Source: DATKLX01 sp035542155 (GTDB lineage Bacteria > Chloroflexota > Anaerolineae > Anaerolineales > Anaerolineaceae). From it: DNA of 9,926 bases. Below the pieces are notes generated by a model. That model saw nothing but the letters and a program-made list of their open reading frames with translations, did no database searches and was not told where the DNA came from. A program made the translations under genes and the position numbers. The DNA lies in NCBI GenBank assembly GCA_035542155.1, contig DATKLX010000098.1, positions 1 through 9,926 of the forward strand. The letters are read 5' to 3'. The stretch's first letter is position 1. Each line of letters opens with the position of its first letter. Below are positions 1 to 6,559 of this stretch, piece by piece.

Positions 1-1
1 G

Positions 2-358
2 ACATTTTCCTGGGCGGCAGAACAGGCGATGAAAAACGTCGAGGAGGCACTGGCTTTCATGGGTCGTTTCGAGGGACCACGCATGCTGGTCGGCGACCTG
101 AATCAGACTCCAGACAGCGATGCGGTCGCCGGGCTGATAAAAGCGGGTTGGATCGACGCATGGGCGCAATGCAATCCAGATAAGAAGGGTTTTACTTTTG
201 TCGAAAATGGAAAGTTCGTCAAACGGATCGACTACACCTGGTTGGATCCAAGCCTGGCGGGCCAGTTGGAATCCATTCGCCTGACCGCGAATACCGCGAC
301 GACATTGGACGACCGGCGTGGTTCGGACCACGCCGCCTTGCTGGCCACCTTTCGATAA
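2..358 (+). CDS. Endonuclease/exonuclease/phosphatase family protein, C-terminal part (5' end outside window)
   Basis: The reading frame is open to the left edge of the window, so this is the 3' part of a longer gene; the ATG at 29 is internal. The roughly 118 visible residues carry the late motifs of the DNase I-like EEP fold: GDLNQTP (the GDFN-type motif, with an Asp and Asn used in catalysis), then RIDYTWL (the conserved ID motif), then GSDHAALLATF at the very end (the SDH motif with the catalytic His). Members are metal-dependent phosphodiesterases acting on DNA, RNA or phospholipid/inositol phosphates; the substrate cannot be told from this fragment. Only 34 nt separate its stop from the next start, so the two genes are probably co-transcribed. 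The family call is firm and the function open. Confidence 0.85.
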   Translation, partial: TFSWAAEQAMKNVEEALAFMGRFEGPRMLVGDLNQTPDSDAVAGLIKAGWIDAWAQCNPDKKGFTFVENGKFVKRIDYTWLDPSLAGQLESIRLTANTATTLDDRRGSDHAALLATFR

Positions 359-392
359 GTCTGCTGAATCCGCAACCCAGATGGAGAATTTC

Positions 393-875
393 ATGGATAT
401 AGATCGAAAATACACCCTGGTAGAGGCCCATCGCCAGTTTGCCAAGCAGTTCAATGGACGCGTGTGGGAATTGATTGCCAAGGAACATCGATCCAATGAT
501 GAAGATGAGGAGATGCTCCACATGGCTTACGCCTCCGCCTTTCATTGGCGCCAGGTCGGGAGCGCGCTGCACGAACAGCGGGCGGAATGGCTCATCTCGC
601 GGGTCTCGGCCGAGCTGGGCCTGGTCGAGCCGGCTCTGCGCCATGCGATCCGCTGCTATGACCTGACCCGCGAACATGCCGGATTGATGGAAGATTTCGA
701 CCGCGCATACGCATTCGAGGCAATGGCCCGCGCCAATGCGCTTGTGGGCAACCAGAGCGAGGCGCGGAAATTCATCGAGCAGGCTGAGCAGGCCGGAGAA
801 ACGATCCTCAACCCGGAGGATAAAGAAATCTTCAAGGGCGACCTGGACCACGGCGAGTGGTTTGGTCTGCGCTGA
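393..875 (+). CDS. Conserved hypothetical protein, helical TPR-like
   Basis: A 160-aa soluble protein with no signal peptide or membrane segment. It reads as a run of amphipathic helices: an HWRQVGSALHEQRAEWLISRV stretch, then two helices rich in Ala, Arg and Glu around YDLTREH and YAFEAMARANALVGN, then a C-terminal EARKFIEQAEQAGE helix. The spacing of small residues is like that of tetratricopeptide repeats, as in a conserved family found in several bacterial phyla that has no assigned function. I chose the ATG at 393 because GGAG at 383-386 lies 6 nt upstream; an in-frame ATG at 381 lacks such a site. It lies between the EEP gene and the methyltransferase, 6 nt before the latter. A scaffold or sensing role would be a guess. 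Confidence 0.8.
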   Translation: MDIDRKYTLVEAHRQFAKQFNGRVWELIAKEHRSNDEDEEMLHMAYASAFHWRQVGSALHEQRAEWLISRVSAELGLVEPALRHAIRCYDLTREHAGLMEDFDRAYAFEAMARANALVGNQSEARKFIEQAEQAGETILNPEDKEIFKGDLDHGEWFGLR

Positions 876-881
876 ACTTTC

Positions 882-1679
882 ATGGAAAAACGCAAATACA
901 CCCAAGCAAATAAGCTGGCCTGGGATGCAGCCGCTCCGGTTCATGCCCAGGTAAAGCTGGCGAACTTACTGGTGGATGTGCAAACTCCTGGATACAGTTG
1001 CCTGGATCCAATCGAGACGGGAATTTTTCTACGGATCGGCCTCCAGGGAAAAAGCGTCGCGCAACTCTGCTGCAATAACGGTCTCGAGCTCATTTCGGTA
1101 AAAAATCTCGGTGCGAATGAATGCGTTGGTTTCGATATCTCCTCAGCCTTCATCGATCAGGCCAGACAACTGGCAGCGGCAGGTCATTTCGACTGTGAGT
1201 TCGTCGAATCTGACGTGCTGGAAATTCCGGAGCAATACCACCACCGTTTTGAACTGGTATTTTTCACTATAGGCGCTCTGGGCTGGATTCCTGATCTCGG
1301 CCTGTTATTCGATACCGTAAGAAGTTTAATGAAACCGGGCGGCTGCCTGTTTATCTATGAAATGCACCCGATTCTGGATATGTTCGAGGGAGAGGATCAC
1401 AACGATCCGCCTGCGCTCAAGGATTCCTATTTTCGTGAAGAGCCATTCATCGAGGAAACAGGACTGGATTATTTTCATTTCTCCGAATACCAGTCGCCAA
1501 AAACCTACTGGTTCCACCACAAACTGGCAGACGTGATCGGCGAGTGCATCAGGCAGGGATTCCGGTTGGATTTCTTTGAGGAATATCCGCACGATATTTC
1601 AAACGTGTACCGGCATTTTGAGAATATCCATGCCCGTCTGCCCTTATGCTATGCACTGGCCGGCCGACTCGACGGATAG
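882..1679 (+). CDS. Class I SAM-dependent methyltransferase
   Basis: A 265-aa soluble protein with a Rossmann-type methyltransferase core. Motif I is VAQLCCNNGLE (residues 59-69, a variant of the usual ExGxGxG loop with Asn-Gly retained). An acidic residue at the end of strand 2 (GFDIS, Asp85) would hold the ribose of S-adenosylmethionine. SDVLEIP (Asp111) fits the adenine-contacting motif, FELVFFTIGALGW is motif II, and LMKPGG (149-154) is the usual loop before strand 5. The C-terminal third (YFHFSEYQSPKTYWFHH) would form the substrate lid. The methyl acceptor is unknown. The ATG at 882 follows the previous stop by 6 nt and has no clear ribosome binding site, so translation is probably coupled to the upstream gene. 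Confidence 0.9.
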   Translation: MEKRKYTQANKLAWDAAAPVHAQVKLANLLVDVQTPGYSCLDPIETGIFLRIGLQGKSVAQLCCNNGLELISVKNLGANECVGFDISSAFIDQARQLAAAGHFDCEFVESDVLEIPEQYHHRFELVFFTIGALGWIPDLGLLFDTVRSLMKPGGCLFIYEMHPILDMFEGEDHNDPPALKDSYFREEPFIEETGLDYFHFSEYQSPKTYWFHHKLADVIGECIRQGFRLDFFEEYPHDISNVYRHFENIHARLPLCYALAGRLDG

Positions 1680-1719
1680 AATCCAGGAAATCTGGGTAGT
1701 ACTAACAAACCAGCGTGGC

Positions 1720-1725
1720 TACAAT
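1720..1725 (+). promoter_or_regulatory. Candidate -10 box (TACAAT) for the 1767 gene
   Basis: TACAAT lies in the 87-nt gap between the methyltransferase and the small membrane protein, about 40 nt before the ATG. No convincing TTGACA-like -35 is seen 16-18 nt upstream. The same hexamer precedes two other genes in this window (6534 and 6880), which supports it slightly. Confidence 0.35.
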
Positions 1726-1766
1726 ACCAATGATTATTGAAAACTATCTATCGAAAAGGATGTCGT

Positions 1767-1934
1767 ATGTACCGCGGTTTTCGTAGTTTTCGACATTTTG
1801 GGCGGATGTTCCTGCCCTATCGCCGCTATTATTACCCGCGAAGGTCCGGATGTTGCTGTTTTATGATTCCCCTGGCCTTACTTCTTGGGGTTGCCAGTAT
1901 TTTTGCACTGAGCGCGATGTTATACTGGCGGTAA
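1767..1934 (+). CDS. Small basic single-span membrane protein (55 aa)
   Basis: The frame encodes 55 residues: an N-terminal half rich in Arg, Tyr and Phe (RGFRSFRHFGR, YRRYYYPRR), a CCC triplet at 29-31, and one hydrophobic helix from about 32 to 53 ending in LYWR. I chose the ATG at 1767 because AAAAGGA at 1754-1760 lies 6 nt upstream; the in-frame TTG at 1737 has no such site. The cluster of positive charges before the helix predicts a cytoplasmic N-terminus. I do not recognise the family. The three consecutive cysteines at the membrane edge could be acylated or bind metal, but this is only a suggestion. It converges with the minus-strand amidase gene. It has a good start site but is short, so coding status is likely and not certain. 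Confidence 0.6.
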   Translation: MYRGFRSFRHFGRMFLPYRRYYYPRRSGCCCFMIPLALLLGVASIFALSAMLYWR

Positions 1935-1940
1935 GAAATA

Positions 1941-1957
1941 CGAGCACTCCCTGCTCG
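1941..1957. terminator. Small hairpin between convergent genes
   Basis: CGAGCA (1941-1946) and TGCTCG (1952-1957) form a perfect 6-bp stem around a 5-nt loop, 7 nt after the stop at 1934 and 80 nt beyond the end of the opposing amidase gene. There is no T-tract on either side, so it is at best a weak bidirectional terminator. Nothing else clear is present in the 1935-2036 gap. Confidence 0.25.
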
Positions 1958-2036
1958 GCCCAGGGGACCAGGAAGCCATTATTGGGTCTTTTCCCTGACA
2001 ACCTTTTCCCAGGAAGATGACAGGGGAGGAGGCATA

Positions 2037-3719
2037 TCAGTTTCCTTCATTCAGAATGGAATAATGAACGGCGGGCATGCGCCGTTCCACGAATTGTTCC
2101 ACCGCCGAAGCCACCCGCAAGAGGACGTGCTCTTCCCAGGGCCGTCCGATCGCCTGCATCCCCACCGGCAACCCCTGGGCATCGTAACCCACCGGGAAGG
2201 AAATTGCAGGGTGGCCAGTCAAGTTCGGTGGAAACACGAAGCGCATCATTTCTGTCGTCAGGCTCAAATCTGACCAATCATCATCGCCGGTGGATGGAAT
2301 GAGGGGGGCGGTGAGCGCGGTCGCCGGGGTGAGGATGATGTCAACCTCCTCCAGGGCGCGATTGAAATCCTCAATCGCCTGGGCGCGAACCTGTTGGGCG
2401 CGCGAGTAATCCAGGGCAGAAACCACCTGGCCGAGGGTCAGGCTCAGGCGCACCGAATCTGCCAGTTCTTTCCAATGAGCCGGATAGTTTTGCAGCGTGG
2501 TCGCCATTTCAGTCAGGATCGTGACAGCTTGGGCGACCCGAATCGCATCCAGATTGGGGATCTCGACCTCGCGGATCTCCGCACCGGCCTTTACCAGGTT
2601 TTTGAGCATTTCCCGACATACCGCCACCACCTGCGGGTCAGCGTGATCGAACCATTCCGGGTAGATCCCTATGATGAAATGGCTCGGGTCAGGGTTATTC
2701 CATTGGTCCAGAGTGACTTTCGGCTGGCGCAGGGTCAAACTATCACGCGGATCTGCGCCAGCGATGACCGCATATACCAGGGCAACGTCCTCCACACATG
2801 AGCCAATCGGCCCGAGATGGCCCACCGACCAGCACAGCGGAACCGCGCCTTTCTCACTGACCCGGCCAAAGGTCGACATCAGGCCAACCTGACCGCATAA
2901 TGCCGCCGGGATGCGGATGGAGCCGCCGCCATCCGCCCCAATCGCAACCGGGACCAGACCCGCCGCCACTGCGACGGCCGAACCGGACGAGCTGCCGCCC
3001 GGGTCCCGCTTCAAATCAAACGGGTTTCGAGCGGGTCCATAGTGAATGTTGAGGCCGTTGGGGTTGATCCCGATCTCGTGCATATTGGTTTTGCCGAACA
3101 ACAGCGCTCCGGCAGCCCTCAGCCGCGCGACCACCGTGGCATCTTCCTCCACGGGCCCCTGCCCGAGGAAGCTGGTCCCGGCGGTGGAAGGGTAGGGACG
3201 CATATCGACCTCGTCCTTTACCGCGATCGGAACGCCATCCAGAATACTGAGCGGCCTGCCCTGGGCAATACGAAGAGTAGAGGCTTCAGCCTGATCCAGG
3301 ACATCCTGGGGATTGATAGCGATAAATGCGCGCAGCGACGGATTGTTCTTATCGCTGGCCAGGACAGCATCCAGGGTCTTTTGGGCAACCCGGGTTGGGG
3401 TGGTCTTTCCGGAACGGTAGGCGCTGGCATAATCGCGAACGGTCTTAAACGGCAGCGGCCGGGTCCTTTCCCCAAGAAGCTGGTCCAGCTCACTACAGGC
3501 CAGGGGCTTGCCGGAAATCTCATCTGCCGGATGATCCGGAAATAGAACGGGGCGGGTTTCCGAAACGAGCGCACGCAGTTGGTCCACGCCCCCGGTTTTG
3601 AGCAACTGCCCCACCATTATCCCGCGGGTCGTCGGGTTGGAAACCGCAGCGGTAAACAACTGCAAACGAAGGCCGGTCAATCGAGGAAGCTTAACGGATC
3701 TCAGATCATACGCGCTCAT
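2037..3719 (-). CDS. Amidase signature family hydrolase
   Basis: A 560-aa enzyme with the full amidase signature core, which hydrolyses carboxamide bonds with a Ser-cisSer-Lys triad. Counting from the chosen start, the residues are Lys168 in GVPIAVKDEVD, cis-Ser243 at the start of the GGSSSGSA loop, and nucleophile Ser267 in GADGGGSIRIPAA; the Ser spacing of 24 matches family members such as FAAH. About 90 residues of helical sequence precede the core, more than in GatA, and no gatB or gatC is nearby, so a free-standing amidase is more likely than the tRNA amidotransferase subunit. No signal peptide is seen, so it is probably cytoplasmic. Two ATGs lie 6 nt apart; AAGGAG (3726-3731) abuts the first (3725) but sits 6 nt before the second (3719), which I chose. 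It is the last gene of a minus-strand group. The substrate is unknown. Confidence 0.92.
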   Translation of the reverse strand: MSAYDLRSVKLPRLTGLRLQLFTAAVSNPTTRGIMVGQLLKTGGVDQLRALVSETRPVLFPDHPADEISGKPLACSELDQLLGERTRPLPFKTVRDYASAYRSGKTTPTRVAQKTLDAVLASDKNNPSLRAFIAINPQDVLDQAEASTLRIAQGRPLSILDGVPIAVKDEVDMRPYPSTAGTSFLGQGPVEEDATVVARLRAAGALLFGKTNMHEIGINPNGLNIHYGPARNPFDLKRDPGGSSSGSAVAVAAGLVPVAIGADGGGSIRIPAALCGQVGLMSTFGRVSEKGAVPLCWSVGHLGPIGSCVEDVALVYAVIAGADPRDSLTLRQPKVTLDQWNNPDPSHFIIGIYPEWFDHADPQVVAVCREMLKNLVKAGAEIREVEIPNLDAIRVAQAVTILTEMATTLQNYPAHWKELADSVRLSLTLGQVVSALDYSRAQQVRAQAIEDFNRALEEVDIILTPATALTAPLIPSTGDDDWSDLSLTTEMMRFVFPPNLTGHPAISFPVGYDAQGLPVGMQAIGRPWEEHVLLRVASAVEQFVERRMPAVHYSILNEGN

Positions 3720-3776
3720 TGTCATCTCCTTGACGAATCTGAATGTGACGAAAGCTTTTTCTCTATACGCAATTTC

Positions 3777-4550
3777 TCACCCTGGCTTTTGCACCACATC
3801 CTGCGGCCCCGGGTCCGAGGCGACAGGCTGGGTCACGAAGAAGCGCGGTTTTCCCCAGCGGTAAATCTGCACCGCGGCCGCCAGAACCAGCGCTCCACCC
3901 AGGTACCCGCCGATCACGTCGCTGGCCCAATGCTCGCCCAGATAAATCCTCGAGATGCCTACCAGAATCACCAGCGATCCGAACAGGATGAGCAAAACCG
4001 TCCGCCTCCAGGAATGTTTTAAGACAATGAAGCAGATAAAAAATAGGAAGCCGAAAAAGGCAGTATAGTACATGACGTGGCCGCTGGGAAAGCTGTAGCT
4101 GCTCAGGTTTTCAAAAACATGAACCAGGTTCGTAGAAGGTCTCGGTCGGTGGACCACTTCTTTGATCAACAAATTCAGCATTGTGCTGACAATTCCCGCA
4201 CCCGTCAGCACAACCGCTTCCCATTGTAGCCCGAATAGCCATACAGCAGCCACAAAAAAACATGAAATGATCACAATTTGCGGCAGGTAACCCAGCCAGC
4301 TCACCGCGAGCATGAGATCCTGGAAAGGGATCGAGCTGTTTTCCTGGATCTCGTGAGTGATCAGGGGGTCCAGCGAAAAATAAGCCTGCGTGCTGGCCAG
4401 AAGTGCCAGGGCAACAAAGGCCAGGATCATCGCCAATACAATGAACTGAAAAATGTACGCCCGGTAGCGGCGCTCTCGGTGGGGAACCATTTCGCTCCGC
4501 GCGGTTTCTTGCGTCTTGTTTACCTGATGGTCTATTTCGGACCCGGCCAT
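3777..4550 (-). CDS. PAP2-superfamily membrane phosphatase
   Basis: A 257-aa integral membrane protein with all three PAP2 phosphatase motifs: KEVVHRPRP (Lys130 to Arg137-Pro138), YSFPSGHV (Pro155-Ser-Gly-His158) and SRIYLGEHWASD (Ser200-Arg201, His207, Asp211). His207 would be the nucleophile and His158 the acid/base. About six hydrophobic segments (from residue 31 to 231) place the active site at the outer face of the membrane. Such enzymes dephosphorylate phosphatidic acid, undecaprenyl pyrophosphate or phosphatidylglycerophosphate; which one is not visible here. The start is not certain: the ATG at 4550 has AAGGA directly against it, and an ATG at 4490 has GGAG only 4 nt upstream; an in-frame stop lies just beyond 4550. 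It sits 53 nt after the 177-aa gene and 57 nt before the amidase. Confidence 0.92.
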   Translation of the reverse strand: MAGSEIDHQVNKTQETARSEMVPHRERRYRAYIFQFIVLAMILAFVALALLASTQAYFSLDPLITHEIQENSSIPFQDLMLAVSWLGYLPQIVIISCFFVAAVWLFGLQWEAVVLTGAGIVSTMLNLLIKEVVHRPRPSTNLVHVFENLSSYSFPSGHVMYYTAFFGFLFFICFIVLKHSWRRTVLLILFGSLVILVGISRIYLGEHWASDVIGGYLGGALVLAAAVQIYRWGKPRFFVTQPVASDPGPQDVVQKPG

Positions 4551-4603
4551 TCCTTACTGTCTCACCCAGGCAGCTCTTTCCCTCCTGAGACCATTCCCAC
4601 CAT

Positions 4604-5137
4604 CTACACCTCGATCCAATCAATGGAGCCGGGGGCGGGTTTTTCAGGGGTATCTGAACCAAGATATAATCGCTTCGCGGAAAAAAGGTCCTGCAGGCGA
4701 ATAAAAAAATTCAGGATTGCGTCAAAACGAGGGTGTGGATCTTCATCCTCGGGAAACGCCTGATCCGGCCACCAGACCAGGTTCAGGTCTAGAGCGCCAG
4801 AGGGCGTGCGTTCCACAATGGTATGGATATCCAGCTCCATGCCGTCTATTGAGATCGAATAATCGACATTGACAGACGCCGTATCTTTGCGGCCCAGGGC
4901 CGCGGCGGCTTCATCACCCGAAGCCAGATCCAACACCCCGATATTTTCCACCTCCCCTTTGGGAATCGCGGAGATACGCAGGTTCCTGGTCTGGGCCGCG
5001 AGAGTTGCTATCCCAAATGCCAGGCGCCCTGTGGGAACATTGGTAAGGAAAGCTTGATTGGCGCTGCCCGAATTCTCGGTGATCCAGCTCGAGGCTTGCC
5101 TCCAGGCGTTTTGTATCCGGGCTGAGCTTGGGTCCAT
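4604..5137 (-). CDS. Hypothetical protein, soluble, 177 aa
   Basis: I do not recognise this family. The protein is soluble, without signal peptide or membrane helix. The N-terminal third (residues 1-60) is mixed helix and strand; residues 75-125 look like alternating strands (SVNVDYSISIDGMELDIHTIVER, split by short turns); the C-terminal part contains VWWPDQAFPEDEDPHPRFD, an acidic-proline turn, and a helix around ILNFFIRLQDLF. The sheet-helix order and Trp pair are compatible with a small-molecule or lipid-binding alpha+beta fold, but this is a guess. The start is well supported by AGGAGGG (5141-5147), 3 nt upstream of the ATG. It is the first gene of the minus-strand group that continues into the PAP2 phosphatase and probably the amidase. 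Confidence 0.75.
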   Translation of the reverse strand: MDPSSARIQNAWRQASSWITENSGSANQAFLTNVPTGRLAFGIATLAAQTRNLRISAIPKGEVENIGVLDLASGDEAAAALGRKDTASVNVDYSISIDGMELDIHTIVERTPSGALDLNLVWWPDQAFPEDEDPHPRFDAILNFFIRLQDLFSAKRLYLGSDTPEKPAPGSIDWIEV

Positions 5138-5161
5138 GTTCCCTCCTGAATAATATCTATC

Positions 5162-5167
5162 ATTTTA
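5162..5167 (-). promoter_or_regulatory. Candidate -10 box (TAAAAT) for the minus-strand group
   Basis: On the minus strand TAAAAT lies 25 nt upstream of the ATG at 5137. No good -35 is seen at 17 nt spacing. It overlaps the region that holds the divergent plus-strand promoter, so the two transcription units share a regulatory region of about 100 bp. Confidence 0.3.
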
Positions 5168-5178
5168 CCCGATTCGGA

Positions 5179-5207
5179 TTGCTTTAAGTTCCGAGGTAGC
5201 TTATACT
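5179..5207 (+). promoter_or_regulatory. Sigma70-type promoter for the CoA-binding/GerW-like operon
   Basis: TTGCTT (5179-5184) and TATACT (5202-5207) are separated by 17 nt, a good match to a housekeeping promoter. A start of transcription near 5214 would leave a leader of about 23 nt containing GGGAG (5224-5228) before the ATG at 5237. Confidence 0.6.
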
Positions 5208-5236
5208 GAAAGAAAAACAATCAGGGAGAAAAGAAA

Positions 5237-5689
5237 ATGGCGAAAAAGGCCGATGTGGTTGACTTTTTATCGCAACCTGCTTTAGCGATCGTGGGCGTAT
5301 CCCGTGGGGGGAAAAAGTTTGGCAACGCCATCCTTCGGGAATTGAAATCAAGCGGATACAAGGTATACCCTGTCCATCCGGCTGCCGAAACCCTGGAAGG
5401 GGAACGCTGCTATCCCAATTTGAAGTCCCTTCCCGAAACGGTGGGGGGTGTGGTGGTGGTCGTCCCACCGGCGCAGAGTGAAAAAGTCGTTCGCGATGCA
5501 GCCGAAGCGGGTATCCCGCGGATCTGGTTCCAGCAAGGAGCCGAATCGGATGCAGCAGTGCAGGCTGCCCAGGCCAGCGGTATGCGCGTCGTCAGTGGAG
5601 AATGCATCCTGATGTTTGCCAATTCCCCGGTATTTTTCCATAAGATCCATCGCTTTGTGAACCGGGTTGTCGGAAAATTACCCGCATAA
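5237..5689 (+). CDS. CoA-binding domain protein (CoA_binding_2 / YccU-like)
   Basis: A 150-aa single-domain Rossmann protein. The nucleotide-binding start is AIVGVSRGGKKFGN (residues 17-30), followed by the typical GYKVYPVHP (40-48), the LEGERCYPNLKSLPE segment, a hydrophobic VVVVVPP strand (72-78), and IWFQQGAES and VVSGECILM near the end, the pattern of the CoA_binding_2 family. Members bind CoA or acyl-CoA but have no catalytic residues of their own, and most are uncharacterised; they resemble the CoA-binding domain of succinyl-CoA synthetase. A strand of five valines is encoded by a very G-rich stretch (5440-5465), without sign of a sequence error. GGGAG lies 8 nt before the ATG. It heads an operon with the two membrane-anchored genes that follow (gap of 19 nt). 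Confidence 0.88.
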   Translation: MAKKADVVDFLSQPALAIVGVSRGGKKFGNAILRELKSSGYKVYPVHPAAETLEGERCYPNLKSLPETVGGVVVVVPPAQSEKVVRDAAEAGIPRIWFQQGAESDAAVQAAQASGMRVVSGECILMFANSPVFFHKIHRFVNRVVGKLPA

Positions 5690-5708
5690 ATCAGAATAAG
5701 GAGTTTGT

Positions 5709-6002
5709 ATGGATCGTCCAAAAAATGGGGTCAAGATCCAGAACCTCCAGGGGAAGCCGATCCAGGTTGGCGCTTTCAAGGTGATCCCCGAATCACAATC
5801 CATCAGCATCCATTTCCCCTTTGGAGGCTTTGTATATAACCGTCCAATCGCAGTGCAGGTCGAGAGGGATGGAACTCTGGACCGCATACCGATCGTGGAT
5901 GTAACCCGCCTGGCCTTGCTGGGCCTGGCCGGGTTTAGCTTCTTTTTTACGATTGTGCTGTCCATGCGGATGGGCAGGGCAGCCCGACCCAGGAGGAAAT
6001 AG
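5709..6002 (+). CDS. Small C-terminally anchored protein, probable diverged GerW-like paralogue
   Basis: A 97-aa protein with a soluble N-terminal part and one C-terminal membrane helix (about 68-86) followed by a basic tail (MGRAARPRRK), so the bulk would face outside or inside depending on insertion. By eye it aligns over most of its length with the next gene product: PIQVGAFKVIP against PVTVGDYTLIT, RPIAVQVERDG against RPVAVVSIGPDG, and IPIVDVTRLALLGL against EPVVDLTKLGIAAL, but it lacks the long glycine-rich insert. AAGGAG (5698-5703) lies 5 nt upstream of the ATG. It lies 5 nt before the next gene, whose ribosome binding site (5991-5996) is inside this gene's 3' end, so the two are translated in tandem. 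The function is unknown. Confidence 0.78.
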   Translation: MDRPKNGVKIQNLQGKPIQVGAFKVIPESQSISIHFPFGGFVYNRPIAVQVERDGTLDRIPIVDVTRLALLGLAGFSFFFTIVLSMRMGRAARPRRK

Positions 6003-6007
6003 AATAA

Positions 6008-6454
6008 ATGGAATCAAAAGGTGGTTTTCAATTTACCAGGATTAAGTCCGAGGAAGAGGGGATCGCGCTGATGAACCGGCTGGTGGACGTGGCCCAACCC
6101 AGCGGGGTATTCGGTGAGCCGGTCACGGTCGGCGATTACACTCTGATCACCAGCTCGGAAGTCCAATCCGGTTTAGGCTATGGATATGGGGGTGGCTACG
6201 GTCCGGTTCAAGGGGAAAAGAAGGGGGAAGGAGGTGAAACCGCCGCCTCGGACGAAGCGGCTGACCGGATGGCGGCAGGCTCGGGGGGCGGAGGAGGTGG
6301 CTTTTCCGCGGCCCGGCCAGTTGCCGTGGTCAGCATTGGTCCGGACGGAGTACGGGTTGAGCCGGTCGTGGATCTGACCAAACTGGGCATCGCTGCACTG
6401 ACAACCTTTATGAGCATGGCCTTTGCCCTGTCCAGAGTCCGCCGCCACCGCTAG
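6008..6454 (+). CDS. GerW/YtfJ-like protein with C-terminal membrane anchor
   Basis: A 148-aa protein with the hallmarks of the GerW (YtfJ) family: an N-terminal helix (residues 14-30), FGEPVTVGDYTLITSSEV (35-52), a glycine/tyrosine-rich stretch (55-66), a second glycine run (92-98) and RPVAVVSIGPDGVRVEPVVD (103-122). A hydrophobic helix (about 125-143) and a basic tail (SRVRRHR) follow, an anchor that I do not expect in the spore GerW of Bacillus. GerW in Bacillus acts in spore germination; Anaerolineae-type organisms are not known to sporulate, so another membrane-associated role is likely. AGGAGG (5991-5996) is 11 nt upstream, within the preceding gene. It is the last gene of the operon; a strong hairpin follows. 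Confidence 0.82.
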   Translation: MESKGGFQFTRIKSEEEGIALMNRLVDVAQPSGVFGEPVTVGDYTLITSSEVQSGLGYGYGGGYGPVQGEKKGEGGETAASDEAADRMAAGSGGGGGGFSAARPVAVVSIGPDGVRVEPVVDLTKLGIAALTTFMSMAFALSRVRRHR

Positions 6455-6490
6455 TAAAAAAAGCGGCTTCTCACCGTGGATTTTGAATGA

Positions 6491-6526
6491 TCAGGCCGGG
6501 GTCCGGTATTTAAGACCCCGGCCTGA
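6491..6526 (+). terminator. Perfect 13-bp inverted repeat, terminator-like
   Basis: The arms at 6491-6503 and 6514-6526 (CAGGCCGGGGTC against GACCCCGGCCTG plus a closing T-A pair) are exactly complementary around a 10-nt loop. It lies 36 nt after the stop of the GerW-like gene, the usual place of a terminator. The flank is A/T-rich but has no T-run, so it is not a textbook Rho-independent terminator; it may stop transcription weakly or protect the 3' end of the mRNA. Confidence 0.6.
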
Positions 6527-6533
6527 AATATCA

Positions 6534-6539
6534 TACAAT
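6534..6539 (+). promoter_or_regulatory. Candidate -10 box (TACAAT) for the ABM gene
   Basis: TACAAT begins 26 nt before the ATG at 6560. A poor -35 (TTAAGA, 6510-6515, 18 nt spacer) falls in the loop and right arm of the hairpin just upstream. It shares TACAATTGA, nine bases, with the box at 6880. Confidence 0.4.
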
Positions 6540-6559
6540 TGAATTATGGGGAGAGGCGA

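Noticed and set aside
219..944. Open frame of 241 codons on the minus strand
   Set aside because: It lies antisense to three well-supported plus-strand genes, has no recognisable motif and only follows from their codon pattern.
2394..2801. Open frame of 135 codons on the plus strand within the amidase gene (and others at 3042-3545 and 3579-4022)
   Set aside because: The amidase and PAP2 motifs on the opposite strand explain the sequence; these frames have low-complexity composition and no homology that I can recognise.
4665..4670. Perfect TATAAT on the plus strand
   Set aside because: It lies inside a minus-strand gene and no plus-strand gene follows; the -35 position is poor.
6175..6300. 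G-rich repeated triplets suggestive of a tandem DNA repeat
   Set aside because: They encode the glycine-rich stretches expected in GerW-like proteins and show no regular DNA repeat unit.
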